DNA of 41,682 bases. Source: Bacteroidota bacterium (GTDB lineage Bacteria; Bacteroidota; Bacteroidia; Bacteroidales; WCHB1-69). The notes beneath the pieces are model-generated. The model did not search any database. It was not told where the DNA came from and saw nothing but the letters and a program-made list of their open reading frames with translations. Positions 18,323 to 27,603 of this stretch are shown here, piece after piece. Every line of letters starts with the position of its first letter. Within the stretch, counting starts at the first letter, position 1. A program made the position numbers and the translations under genes. Location: contig WQTS01000127.1 of assembly GCA_009786185.1 (NCBI GenBank), positions 1-41,682 of the forward strand, read 5' to 3'.

Positions 18323-18337
18323 GCGAGCAGATTAAGA

Positions 18338-19069
18338 TTACCATTTGCGACTTACTAACATAATACGTGCAGCCATTAAAAAAAGTATAATTACGCTTAC
18401 AAAATATAGGATGTCGCGTGTATCTATCACGCCCCTGCTGATAGAAGTATAGTGATAATCAATGCCTAACTTCTTAATAAAGTATCCCATATTTCCCAAA
18501 ACTTCCCAATCGTAAATAAATTCAAATCCGAAGTGCATGATGAAACAAAGCGGGGCAGCCAGTACAAAAGCCACAATTTGGTTTGAGGTAGTGCTTGAGG
18601 CAAATATGCCGATAGAGATAAACGTGGCGCCCAAGAAAACAAGTCCTAAATAAGAACCCCACGTGCTTCCCAAATCAATATTTCCGGGAGGCGAGCCCAA
18701 GTTATATATCGAAATTATATATAACAACGTAGGCAATAACGCAATGACTAACAGGGTGAGTGAAGCCAAAAACTTGGCGGCAATAATTTGCGTATCGGTG
18801 AGCGGTTTGGTTAAGAGGAGCTCTAAAGTGCCGCTCCGTTTTTCCTCTGCAAAAGTTCTCATGGTAATTGCCGGAACCAAGAAAAGAAACAAGAATTTGG
18901 AAATGCCGAAAAGTCCTTGTAAACTTGCTACGTTAGTGTAAAAAACGTTGTTAATATTAGGAAATACCCAAATAAACAATCCGGCAATAATTAAGAAAAC
19001 GCCGATAAAAATATAGCCGATTAAAGAACTGAGATAAGATTTAATCTCTTTACGGTAAAGACTGTACAT
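18338..19069 (-). CDS. gldF: Gliding motility-associated ABC transporter permease GldF
   Basis: 243 residues with about six hydrophobic segments and the ABC-2 type permease pattern: MYSLYRKEIKSYLSSLIGYI at the N-terminus and RTFAEEKRSGTLELLLTKPL at about residues 72-91. Immediate linkage to gldG identifies it as GldF rather than another ABC-2 permease. Its cytoplasmic ATPase partner GldA must be encoded elsewhere. The gene diverges from gcvP across a 119-bp spacer. Upstream on the minus strand a near-consensus -7 box (TATCTTCG, around 19098-19105) may start the gldF-gldG transcript. Whether this organism glides cannot be told from these two genes alone; gldFG also occur in non-gliding relatives. 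Confidence 0.92.
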   Translation of the reverse strand: MYSLYRKEIKSYLSSLIGYIFIGVFLIIAGLFIWVFPNINNVFYTNVASLQGLFGISKFLFLFLVPAITMRTFAEEKRSGTLELLLTKPLTDTQIIAAKFLASLTLLVIALLPTLLYIISIYNLGSPPGNIDLGSTWGSYLGLVFLGATFISIGIFASSTTSNQIVAFVLAAPLCFIMHFGFEFIYDWEVLGNMGYFIKKLGIDYHYTSISRGVIDTRDILYFVSVIILFLMAARIMLVSRKW

Positions 19070-19128
19070 GTTTCAGGCGATTAGGATTTGAGCGGCGAAG
19101 ATACGATTTTTTCGTTTTAAAATTTTAC

Positions 19129-19136
19129 TATCTTTA
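19129..19136 (+). promoter_or_regulatory. Candidate -7 box for gcvP
   Basis: The sequence TATCTTTA matches seven of eight positions of TAnnTTTG and lies 52 nt upstream of the gcvP ATG. No convincing -33 element is seen. Confidence 0.3.
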
Positions 19137-19188
19137 CCCTTCGTTTTTAAAACCTATTAAACTACATTATAATCAAATAACAATCAGC

Positions 19189-22035
19189 ATGATAAAAGAC
19201 GATTTTACCGTTAGGCACATCGGTCCGCGAGGCGTAGAAATTGAAAAAATGTTGCATACCTGCGGCGTAAAGACTTTAGACAAATTAATTGAAGAAACCA
19301 TTCCGGCTACCATTCGCTTGTCCGAACAGCTTCCCTTACCCGAAGGTTTGCCCGAAGGCGAATATCTGCAAACGATAAAATCAATGTTTTCGAAAAACAA
19401 ATTGTATAAATCCTATATCGGTATGGGATACTACAATACGTTTACGCCTGCCGTAATTTTGCGTAATATTTTTGAAAACCCGGGCTGGTATACTTCCTAC
19501 ACGCCTTACCAAGCTGAGATTTCGCAAGGTCGCCTTGAAGCGTTGCTCAATTATCAAACCATGATTACGGAACTTACAGCAATGCCGCTGGCAAACGCAT
19601 CGTTATTAGACGAAGCAACAGCCGCAGCCGAAATGATGCTGATGTTTTACAACAGCCGCAGCCGCGATGCCGTGAAAAACAATGTAAATAAGTTCTTTGT
19701 GCCGGAAGATGTGTTTCCGCAAACTTTAGGTGTACTTAAAACTAACGCGGCTCCGTTAGGTATTGAAGTTGTAACGGGCGAAATAGGAAAAGTAGAACTT
19801 GACGGCGCTTTCTTCGGCGCCATGTTACAATATCCGGGCAGCTGGGGCGAAGTGCACAACTATAAACAATTTACTGCCGATGTGCAAGCAAAAGGCATTT
19901 TTGTGGGCGTTGTTGCAGATTTATTGGCATTGAGCATTTTAATTCCTCCGGGAGAATGGGGCGCCGACTGTGTAGTAGGCTCCACCCAACGTTTTGGTCT
20001 TCCTATGGGATTTGGCGGTCCTTCGGCAGGCTATTTTGCTTGTAAAGAAGATTTTAAACGCCAACTTCCGGGTCGTATTATTGGAGTAACGGTTGATGCG
20101 CAGGAGCATCGTGCTTTGCGTATGGCATTGCAAACCCGCGAACAACATATTAAACGTGAACGCGCTACTTCCAATATTTGCACGGCTTCAGCACTGGTTG
20201 CCATAATGTCCGGTTTTTACGGTATGTGGCACGGAGCTAAAGGGTTACATGATAAAGCACTCAAAATAAATGTACTTGCCGGCGTTTTAGCCAAAGAAGC
20301 CGAAAAATACGGGTATAAACAACATAATAAAACGTTCTTTGATACTTTGTGTTTTGAAGCGCCTAACGGAATTACTACCGAAGCCATTAAAAAAGTAGCA
20401 TTAGCACACGAAGTTAATTTTTACTATTGGTGCGAAACCTGCTTCTCCTTATCTTTAGATGAAACCGTAAAATTGGAAGACGTAAATTTCATTTTGTCTA
20501 TTTTGGCAAAAGCTGCCGGCAAAGAGTTTACACCATACGTATGTCAACCATACACTCCTGAATTAAATATTCCGAAAGATTTGCAACGCACTTCAACTTT
20601 CATGCAGCAAGATATTTTTACCAAATATCAATCGGAAACGGAGATGATGCGCTATATGAAAAAGTTGGAAGTTAAAGACTTGTCGCTCAATCGCGCCATG
20701 ATTCCGCTTGGTTCTTGCACCATGAAACTGAATGCAGCCGCTGAAATGATGCCGTTAAGTTGGGCGGAAACAGGTGGGCTTCACCCATTTGCGCCGGAAG
20801 AGCAAACACAGGGATATTTGGAAATGATTAAAGAAATGGATCTTTGGTTGCAGGTGATTACCGGTTTCAAGGCAATTTCATTTCAGCCCAATTCGGGGGC
20901 GGCAGGCGAGTACGCCGGCTTGATGGTGATTCGCAATTATCACATTGATAAAGGCGAGGCGCACCGCAATATTTGCTTGATTCCAGCATCGGCGCACGGC
21001 ACCAATCCGGCAACGGCAGCCAAAGCCGGTTTAGAGATTGTAATCGTAAAATCAACCGCCGAGGGCGAAATTGATGTGGAGGATTTGCGTGCAAAAGCCG
21101 AACAATATAAGGACAATTTGTCGTGCATTATGATCACCTACCCTTCTACACACGGCGTTTTCGAAGAAACAATTTTGGAGATTATCAAAATTATTCACGA
21201 CAACGGCGGTTTGGTGTATATGGATGGCGCGAATATGAATGCGCAAGTGGGCTTAACCTCTCCGGGCGCTATGGGCGCGGATGTGTGTCACTTGAATTTG
21301 CACAAAACTTTTGCCATGCCACACGGTGGCGGCGGTCCGGGCGTTGGGCCTATCGGAGTTGCCGCACATTTGGTTGACTATCTGCCTAATCACGCACTTT
21401 ACAAAGTGGGCGGAGAAAAAGGCAGTCAGGTAGCCGCATCGCCTTACGGCAGCGCTTTATTGTTGCCGATTACTTACGGTTATCTTAAAATGTTAGGCGG
21501 CGCCGGTTTAACCGAAGCTACTAAAATGGCAATCCTCAACGCCAATTATATGGTGGCGCGTTTGAAAGATCATTATAAGATCATGTATCTCGGCACACAC
21601 GGACGTTGTGCCCACGAATTTATTCTCGATTGCAACGAATTTGACCGCTCTGCCGGAATACAAGTGATTGACATTGCAAAACGCTTGATGGATTACGGTT
21701 TTCATGCGCCTACAGTAGCATTCCCCATTCACGGAACGTTAATGGTAGAGCCTACCGAAAGTGAGCCATTAAGTGAAATTGACCGTTTGTGTGACGCGTT
21801 TATCGCCATTCGTAAAGAGATTCGTGAGATTGAAGAGGGCAAAACCGACAAAGCAAACAACGTTATTAAAAATGCACCTCATACGGCAAAAGTAGTTTGC
21901 GCCAACGAATGGGATAGACCTTATTCTCGTGAAAAAGCCGCATATCCGATGCCGCATGATGATAAATATTGGCCTACGGTAGGAAAGGTGAATGACGCAC
22001 ATGGAGATAGAAATTTGGTATGTTGTATTGAATAG
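19189..22035 (+). CDS. gcvP: Glycine dehydrogenase (decarboxylating), P protein of the glycine cleavage system
   Basis: This PLP enzyme decarboxylates glycine and passes the aminomethyl group to the lipoyl arm of the H protein. At 948 residues it is the full-length single-chain form with both halves present. The N-terminal half opens DFTVRHIGPRGVEIEKML and has YIGMGYYNTFTPAVILRNIF. The catalytic half has SCTMKLNAAAEMMP, the PLP-binding HLNLHKTFAMPHGGGGPGVG with Lys706 as the Schiff-base lysine, and AHGTNPATAAKAGL. It ends with RPYSREKAAYPMP, as is normal for GcvP. The other glycine-cleavage genes (gcvT, gcvH, lpd) are not nearby. The lipoylation genes lipA and lipB lie about 8.5 kb away in the window. 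No damage is seen. Confidence 0.98.
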   Translation: MIKDDFTVRHIGPRGVEIEKMLHTCGVKTLDKLIEETIPATIRLSEQLPLPEGLPEGEYLQTIKSMFSKNKLYKSYIGMGYYNTFTPAVILRNIFENPGWYTSYTPYQAEISQGRLEALLNYQTMITELTAMPLANASLLDEATAAAEMMLMFYNSRSRDAVKNNVNKFFVPEDVFPQTLGVLKTNAAPLGIEVVTGEIGKVELDGAFFGAMLQYPGSWGEVHNYKQFTADVQAKGIFVGVVADLLALSILIPPGEWGADCVVGSTQRFGLPMGFGGPSAGYFACKEDFKRQLPGRIIGVTVDAQEHRALRMALQTREQHIKRERATSNICTASALVAIMSGFYGMWHGAKGLHDKALKINVLAGVLAKEAEKYGYKQHNKTFFDTLCFEAPNGITTEAIKKVALAHEVNFYYWCETCFSLSLDETVKLEDVNFILSILAKAAGKEFTPYVCQPYTPELNIPKDLQRTSTFMQQDIFTKYQSETEMMRYMKKLEVKDLSLNRAMIPLGSCTMKLNAAAEMMPLSWAETGGLHPFAPEEQTQGYLEMIKEMDLWLQVITGFKAISFQPNSGAAGEYAGLMVIRNYHIDKGEAHRNICLIPASAHGTNPATAAKAGLEIVIVKSTAEGEIDVEDLRAKAEQYKDNLSCIMITYPSTHGVFEETILEIIKIIHDNGGLVYMDGANMNAQVGLTSPGAMGADVCHLNLHKTFAMPHGGGGPGVGPIGVAAHLVDYLPNHALYKVGGEKGSQVAASPYGSALLLPITYGYLKMLGGAGLTEATKMAILNANYMVARLKDHYKIMYLGTHGRCAHEFILDCNEFDRSAGIQVIDIAKRLMDYGFHAPTVAFPIHGTLMVEPTESEPLSEIDRLCDAFIAIRKEIREIEEGKTDKANNVIKNAPHTAKVVCANEWDRPYSREKAAYPMPHDDKYWPTVGKVNDAHGDRNLVCCIE

Positions 22036-22050
22036 CATTCGCGTATTAAA

Positions 22051-22647
22051 ATGAAAACACATTGGGCTGTCTTATTAGCGATATTTATTATTTTAACTAC
22101 CTTTATTTTATGGTATTTTGATGAATATTTGCGCGTACTTTTTATTTTCTTTAACGGAAAAAAAAGTTTGGCAGAGGCAATGACGTATGCAGGAGCAACC
22201 GCCGGAGGGATAATTTTAATTGGAAATCTTTTAGTAAATAACAAAAGATTGAGAGAGCAAGAAAAAACGAATGAATTAACAAGAAAAGCGCTTGCACAAA
22301 CGAGAGAATTACAAAATGAAACAAACAGACTCGCAGTGAAAAAGCAATTAGATGCTCGTTTCAAAGATGCTGTTGCGCTATTGGCAAGTGAAAACACAAA
22401 TGTTATACTCTCGGGTATTCACGCTTTAGCACAAATTGCTGTTGAAGATTCCGAAATTAATGCTAATGGACAAAAAGACTATGTTCGCGTTATAATGAAT
22501 ATATTCCTAAGTCTTATAAAAGAAAATTCTCATATTTCCGAAGGAAAAAACAAGAACGGTAATGTAATAAATAACGATGAATCTGAAATAATTATTCAAA
22601 CGATTCAGGCATATTTAAAAGATAGCCCTTTAAAACAATCTATATGA
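22051..22647 (+). CDS. Small membrane protein resembling the N-terminal part of pentapeptide-repeat membrane proteins
   Basis: 198 residues. There are two hydrophobic segments (about residues 4-22 and 44-62), then a charged, probably coiled-coil stretch ([20 protein letters not shown], about 64-100). After that comes [20 protein letters not shown] followed by IHALAQIA. That last phrase is the hallmark that normally precedes pentapeptide repeats in this type of membrane protein, but here no repeats follow and the protein ends after a variable helical region. The last 4 bp overlap the pdxJ start codon (ATGA), which points to translational coupling. The role is unknown; it starts 15 bp after gcvP and may be in one transcript with gcvP and pdxJ. 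Confidence 0.85.
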   Translation: MKTHWAVLLAIFIILTTFILWYFDEYLRVLFIFFNGKKSLAEAMTYAGATAGGIILIGNLLVNNKRLREQEKTNELTRKALAQTRELQNETNRLAVKKQLDARFKDAVALLASENTNVILSGIHALAQIAVEDSEINANGQKDYVRVIMNIFLSLIKENSHISEGKNKNGNVINNDESEIIIQTIQAYLKDSPLKQSI

Positions 22648-23357
22648 CAAAGTTAAGTGTAAACATTAACAAAATAGCCACCCTGCGTAATGCGCGCGGA
22701 GGAAATCTTCCTGACCTCATTCAAGTAGCCAAAGATTGTGAGAGGTTTGGAGCACAGGGCATTACCGTACATCCAAGACCCGACGAACGCCACATTCGCT
22801 ACGAAGATGTGCGCAACTTGAAAAAGATTGTTACCACAGAATTTAATATAGAAGGCTACCCTTCTAAAGATTTTATTGATTTGGTATTTGAAGTGAAACC
22901 TCATCAAGTAACTTTGGTTCCCGATGCGCCGGAAGCCATTACCTCGAATAACGGCTGGGATACGATTAAGTATCGAGAGATGCTTTTTGAGATTTGTCAA
23001 AGTTTTAAAAAAGAAGGAATTAGAACCTCCATCTTTGTAAATCCGGACATTAACATGGTACGCAATGCCAAATTGTGCGGTACCGACAGAATTGAGTTAT
23101 ATACGGAAAGTTATGCCGTAAACTACCCTCACAACCCAAAAACAGCCATAGAAGACTATTTTAATGCCGCAGAAGAAGCGATAAAACAGGAATTGGGACT
23201 CAATGCCGGACATGACTTAAACTTGCTTAATCTCGCTTATTTTGCTAAAAACATTCCTCAATTATTAGAAGTTTCTATCGGGCATGCTTTAATTTCTGAT
23301 GCTTTATACTTGGGATTAGAAGAAACCATTCATCGTTATTTAAAAGAATTAGAATAA
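22644..23357 (+). CDS. pdxJ: Pyridoxine 5'-phosphate synthase
   Basis: PdxJ condenses 3-amino-2-oxopropyl phosphate with 1-deoxy-D-xylulose 5-phosphate to give pyridoxine 5'-phosphate in the DXP-dependent vitamin B6 pathway. At 237 residues it has the normal length. Family motifs: [17 protein letters not shown] at the N-terminus, [19 protein letters not shown] (about residues 36-54), [47 protein letters not shown] near residue 194, and [15 protein letters not shown] at the C-terminus. The ATG overlaps the stop codon of the preceding membrane protein gene. GcvP just upstream is a PLP enzyme, a loose functional link. A strong terminator follows. Confidence 0.98.
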   Translation: MTKLSVNINKIATLRNARGGNLPDLIQVAKDCERFGAQGITVHPRPDERHIRYEDVRNLKKIVTTEFNIEGYPSKDFIDLVFEVKPHQVTLVPDAPEAITSNNGWDTIKYREMLFEICQSFKKEGIRTSIFVNPDINMVRNAKLCGTDRIELYTESYAVNYPHNPKTAIEDYFNAAEEAIKQELGLNAGHDLNLLNLAYFAKNIPQLLEVSIGHALISDALYLGLEETIHRYLKELE

Positions 23358-23392
23358 AAAAAAGGCTGCTTTTTTTGAGCAGCCTTTTTTTT
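23358..23392. terminator. Bidirectional intrinsic terminator between pdxJ and the BNR-like gene
   Basis: Perfect 13-bp arms (23358-23370 and 23378-23390) enclose the core GGCTGCT/AGCAGCC with a 7-nt loop. A-runs and T-runs lie on the two outer sides, so it can work on both strands. It sits between the convergent genes ending at 23357 and 23407. Confidence 0.9.
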
Positions 23393-23406
23393 GTAAAATA
23401 ACTTTA

Positions 23407-25476
23407 CTATTTCACAATTAGTTTTTGTGAAGCAGTTGCGTTAGCAGTTTTTACATTAACGATATAAACACCTGCAGGATAGTCAGCAACATTGAGTTGA
23501 ACTCTGCTTTGTTGTCCTTTTTGAGTGTGTACTACTTGACCCATGATGTTGGTTACAGTTAAAGTGTAGGGATTATTTGTGCCCACTTCAATGGTAGTCA
23601 TGTTATTTGCAGGATTTGGATAGATTTTAAGATTTTCAATCTTCTCTTTTTCAACAACATTATCCATACAATCTATACCTCTCCAAACGCAGTCGGTGTT
23701 GTTGTAAAGTCCGGCATCCCAAATGGATATATTTACGGAATATACTCCAAAAGGATCAGTTACCCATACGGGAGCATTGCCTTCTACAGAACTCGGATAA
23801 GGGAAATAATCATTGATCCAAGTAAATATTAATCGATCATTCTTAATACTTGTAGCCATAGTTGGGTATCCGTTTTCTGAGGAAATTATAAACTCAATCC
23901 ATCCTGTGTAGCCGGTTCCGGCGTCATTTGGTCCGCCATAGTTTGACCAGTCGCAGAAGAAATAATCCGGATGATAAGATAGCCATGAAGTATGCTCTCT
24001 TTGATTGTAAGTATTTCCGTTATCATGAGAAACGGTTAAGAAAACTCCTCTATAAAATTCACTTGTTGATGGGAATATCATAGGTTGTTCTATAATAGCA
24101 GAATACATTAAGTATACTTTACCGTCTTGGGCAATCAAGCGAGGATGACAGATATAGCCGGCATTTCCAAAGGCATTGCTTATTTGGGTAAGTATATCAA
24201 TAGGCTCCCAAAAATAGAATTGGTCAAAGCCCAAAAGCCCCGGTGCATTTAGAAAGTTTGGTAAATTTTCATATAAGGTTTCTTCAATTTCGTAGGCTGG
24301 AGTAAGAGTAACCATGTCTTCTTGCTTCATCGTAGGTTGCCCTTCTTTCCATGTAAACAAACCACACAGACCGGGATAGAAGTTATAATAATTAGGGTCT
24401 GTATCAGCACTTCTACGACGCATTTGCGCGCTGAATGCAATATGTACTACACCATCATCGCCTATAGCAACAGCCATAGAGGTTGCATACATAAGTGGCC
24501 CTATGGCTACACCTGTTGATGACCAGCTCCAATCGTTATCATAAACCACATTGCGTGTCCAGCTATTTCCACCATCTTTTGATTCTAAATAAGCAACCGT
24601 ACCTCTTCCATATGCAAGAACAAGGTGATTGCCACGAGCTGTGAACACGTAACCATCGGCTGAAACACTCATTTGATCCTCAAGCGGCATTTGAGCAAAG
24701 GTAAAGGGAGTAGGAGCAGTCCAGTTTTTTCCACCATCTGTAGATCTGAAATAAATAGGACATGTTGGAATGTTTGCTCCTTCCGGGTGAGCAAATGTAA
24801 CATTTGCATCGTTACTGGTAACACAAACCATGTGTACAATATCACCTACGGCTACCACAGTTGCCCAAAGTATGTCGGTTTTACCATTACTAAGCACCGG
24901 TCCTTTAAGAACAGATTGTTCCCATGCGCCTTGGTGGCGTTGTGCTCTATAGTTTATCATCAATCCCTGTTCGGCAACACAATGAGAAACTACTAATTCA
25001 CCATTCTCAGTATATACGTGAGAACCCCAGCCGGGAGCCCAAGTTGTAGTCATAGGGCCGGTTTCTACTCTTTCAAGGGGATCTACGCTTGGAATTGGAT
25101 TCCATGACTGCGAAGCTTGATCAAAATAATTGAGTCCGGTACCACGTGGTCCTGCTGCCCCTACAAGCGCACCTCCAATTGTCCATGTAGCAGCACAAGT
25201 GCTTCCATCCGGAGACCAATTAATTATGTTACGTGCGTTAGCATTGGTCATAGAGATGTAGTGTGTTTCACCTATTTGATGGGAGAAACCTTTATTACTA
25301 TTTTGTGGTGCATGACCCGATGGGCGTAATGCGGGAGTAAAAGCGTTGTCGTTATCGTCGCCATAAGCAACATGGTAAGCTTTTTGTGTTACATGTTTCA
25401 AATCTTTAGAAGTGTATTGGGCTACCAAAGAGGTGCACAATGCAACAGCTAAGATTAATAATAATGTTTTTTTCAT
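23407..25476 (-). CDS. Secreted BNR/sialidase-like beta-propeller protein with T9SS sorting domain (paralog 1)
   Basis: 689 residues. The signal peptide (MKKTLLLILAVALCTSLVAQ) is followed by a large beta-rich region with Asp-box/BNR-like motifs, for example YFRSTDGGKNW (about 242-252), YLESKDGGNSW (about 296-306) and LTVSHDNGNTY, which suggest a six-bladed propeller as in sialidases and similar surface proteins. The catalytic residues of sialidases are not evident, so no enzyme activity is claimed. The last ~80 residues are a type A T9SS domain (ENLKIYPNPANNMTTIEVG ... YPAGVYIVNVKT ... QKLIVK). It is a tandem paralog of the next gene upstream, 36 bp away, and the two are probably one transcript ending at the bidirectional terminator. 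Confidence 0.9.
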   Translation of the reverse strand: MKKTLLLILAVALCTSLVAQYTSKDLKHVTQKAYHVAYGDDNDNAFTPALRPSGHAPQNSNKGFSHQIGETHYISMTNANARNIINWSPDGSTCAATWTIGGALVGAAGPRGTGLNYFDQASQSWNPIPSVDPLERVETGPMTTTWAPGWGSHVYTENGELVVSHCVAEQGLMINYRAQRHQGAWEQSVLKGPVLSNGKTDILWATVVAVGDIVHMVCVTSNDANVTFAHPEGANIPTCPIYFRSTDGGKNWTAPTPFTFAQMPLEDQMSVSADGYVFTARGNHLVLAYGRGTVAYLESKDGGNSWTRNVVYDNDWSWSSTGVAIGPLMYATSMAVAIGDDGVVHIAFSAQMRRRSADTDPNYYNFYPGLCGLFTWKEGQPTMKQEDMVTLTPAYEIEETLYENLPNFLNAPGLLGFDQFYFWEPIDILTQISNAFGNAGYICHPRLIAQDGKVYLMYSAIIEQPMIFPSTSEFYRGVFLTVSHDNGNTYNQREHTSWLSYHPDYFFCDWSNYGGPNDAGTGYTGWIEFIISSENGYPTMATSIKNDRLIFTWINDYFPYPSSVEGNAPVWVTDPFGVYSVNISIWDAGLYNNTDCVWRGIDCMDNVVEKEKIENLKIYPNPANNMTTIEVGTNNPYTLTVTNIMGQVVHTQKGQQSRVQLNVADYPAGVYIVNVKTANATASQKLIVK

Positions 25477-25512
25477 GATAAAAATTTTATTTGATTAATA
25501 AATTAAGTTTTC

Positions 25513-27516
25513 TTATTTCACGATTAATTTTTGTGAAGCAACTGCACCGGCTGTTTTTACATTAACGATATAAACGCCTGCAGGATAGTCAGCAACATTG
25601 AGTTGAACTCTGCTTTGTTGTCCTTTTTCAGTGTGTACCACTTGACCCATAATATTGGTTACGGTTAATGTATAAGGATTCTTTGTGCCTACTTCAATGA
25701 TAGTCGTATTGTTAGCAGGATTTGGATAGATTTTAAGATTTTCAACCTTCTCTTTTTCAACAACATTCTTACCATCACAAACTAAACCTCTCCAAACGCA
25801 GTCGGTGTTCTTGTAACGTCCGGCTAATTCAGTAGGTAGATTCATGGAAAATACTCCCATAGGCTCAGTCATCCATACAAGTGACTCGGGGAAAGGGAAA
25901 TAGTCATTTAACCAGCTGCATATTATGCGATCATTTTTAATATTTGCACTCATGGTAGGGAATCCGTTTTCTGAAGAGATTATAAACTCAATCCATCCTG
26001 TATAGCCGGTTCCGGCGTCATTTGGTCCGCCATAGTTTGACCAGTCGCAGAAGAAATAATCTTCATTATAAGATAACCACGAAGTATGTTCTCTTTGATT
26101 GTAAGTATCTCCATTATCATAAGAAACGGTTAAGAAAACACCTCTATAAAATTCGCTTGTTGATGGGAATAACATAGGTTGTTCTATAATAGAAGAATAC
26201 ATTAAATATACTTTGCCGCCTTGAGCAATTAAACGTGGATGAGAAACATAGCCAACATTGTTATAGGCGCGGTTTATCTGTACAAGTACATCAATCGGAT
26301 CCCAAAAATAGAATCTGTCAAAGCCTAAAAGGCCCGGTGCATCCATAAAATTTGGTAGGTCTTCATAAAGGAGTTCGTCAATATCACCGGCTGGAGTAAG
26401 AGTAACCATATCTCCTTCTTGCATTGTAGGTTGCCCTTCTTTCCATGTGAACATAGCACAAAGCGCCGGATAAGAAGAATAATACCAAGCTTCTGTAGAG
26501 GCATCTCTGGCACACATTTTTGCACTGAATGCAACGTGTACTACTCCGTCATCGCCTATAGCCGCATCAATTGTTGCTGCACGCATAAGTGGTCCTATGT
26601 TTACACCTGTTGATACCCAACTCCAATTGTTGTCATAAATTATCTTACTTGTCCAAGTGTTTCCGCCATCTTTCGATTCCAAGTAACCGGCTCTACCTGT
26701 TGCATACGCAAGAACAACATGATTGCCACGAACAATAATATTGAAATCATCGCCGGTGTGAATATTTTGTACATCTTGATTGGGCATAAAATTAGCAAGA
26801 ATTACATAATTTTCCCATGTTACTCCACCGTCTGTAGATCTGTAATAAAGCGGACATGTGGGAATGCCGCCAAGGTCAGATTCATTGTCGGTTACACAAA
26901 CCAAGTGTATGGTATTACCTGAAGCAGCCATTGTTGGCCAAAGTAATGTAGTTAGACCATTAGCTTGTTCGGGTCCTTTAAGAATTTGTTGGTTCCAAGC
27001 GCCTTCGCCGTATTTTGCTCTGGTGTTTATTACCAAACCGCCGGCACCAACGCTATGAGCTACTACACATTCACCTTCTTCGGTAAATACGTGCAAACCC
27101 CAGCCCGGGCTTCCTACAGTACCTGTAGTACCCTGCTCAATTCTGTCGGTTGTAACCGGAAATGCCCATGTTTGTGTGCTATGATCCCAGTAGTTAATTC
27201 CGGTACCACGGTTTGCGGGTGCAGTACCTGTTGTCCATACAACAGCACAAACGTTTCCATCGGGCGCCCAGCTAATGGTATTACGCGCATTACAGTTACT
27301 TGCAGTAACGTAATGAGTTTCACCTATTTGATCAGAAGAACCCTTAAATTTGTAGGGAGATAGGCGTTCTGTTGGGATAAAGGCATCTTCGGTAGCGCCT
27401 TTAGCAGCTTTGTAAGCTTTTTGGGTTACATTTTTGAAATCTTCAGCAGTGTAAGGTTGAGCCGCTAAAGAGATGCAAAATGCAACAGCTAAAATAAAAA
27501 ATAATGATTTTTTCAT
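25513..27516 (-). CDS. Secreted BNR/sialidase-like beta-propeller protein with T9SS sorting domain (paralog 2)
   Basis: 667 residues. The architecture equals that of its downstream neighbour: signal peptide (MKKSLFFILAVAFCISLAAQ), SDQIGETHYVTASNCNARNT near residue 60, BNR-like motifs (YYRSTDGGVTW, YLESKDGGNTW, LTVSYDNGDTY), a nearly invariant block (YFFCDWSNYGGPNDAGTGYT) and a type A T9SS domain (ENLKIYPNPANNTTIIEVG ... QKLIVK). The T9SS domains and the middle blocks of the two paralogs are almost identical, while the N-terminal thirds and linkers differ more. The proteins are presumably surface-displayed; the ligand or substrate is unknown. It is the first gene of the pair, with a candidate -7 box at 27585-27592. 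Confidence 0.9.
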   Translation of the reverse strand: MKKSLFFILAVAFCISLAAQPYTAEDFKNVTQKAYKAAKGATEDAFIPTERLSPYKFKGSSDQIGETHYVTASNCNARNTISWAPDGNVCAVVWTTGTAPANRGTGINYWDHSTQTWAFPVTTDRIEQGTTGTVGSPGWGLHVFTEEGECVVAHSVGAGGLVINTRAKYGEGAWNQQILKGPEQANGLTTLLWPTMAASGNTIHLVCVTDNESDLGGIPTCPLYYRSTDGGVTWENYVILANFMPNQDVQNIHTGDDFNIIVRGNHVVLAYATGRAGYLESKDGGNTWTSKIIYDNNWSWVSTGVNIGPLMRAATIDAAIGDDGVVHVAFSAKMCARDASTEAWYYSSYPALCAMFTWKEGQPTMQEGDMVTLTPAGDIDELLYEDLPNFMDAPGLLGFDRFYFWDPIDVLVQINRAYNNVGYVSHPRLIAQGGKVYLMYSSIIEQPMLFPSTSEFYRGVFLTVSYDNGDTYNQREHTSWLSYNEDYFFCDWSNYGGPNDAGTGYTGWIEFIISSENGFPTMSANIKNDRIICSWLNDYFPFPESLVWMTEPMGVFSMNLPTELAGRYKNTDCVWRGLVCDGKNVVEKEKVENLKIYPNPANNTTIIEVGTKNPYTLTVTNIMGQVVHTEKGQQSRVQLNVADYPAGVYIVNVKTAGAVASQKLIVK

Positions 27517-27584
27517 AAAATTAAATTTAAAAGGTTAATATTTAGGTTTTACATTTTTTTCGGCAGAATACAGAAAAGAGTCTG

Positions 27585-27592
27585 CAAAAATA
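27585..27592 (-). promoter_or_regulatory. Candidate -7 box for the tandem BNR-like genes
   Basis: The minus strand reads TATTTTTG (TAnnTTTG), 69 nt upstream of the start at 27516 and just past the stop of the preceding minus-strand gene. There is no clear -33 element. Confidence 0.35.
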
Positions 27593-27603
27593 TATTTTTT
27601 TCA

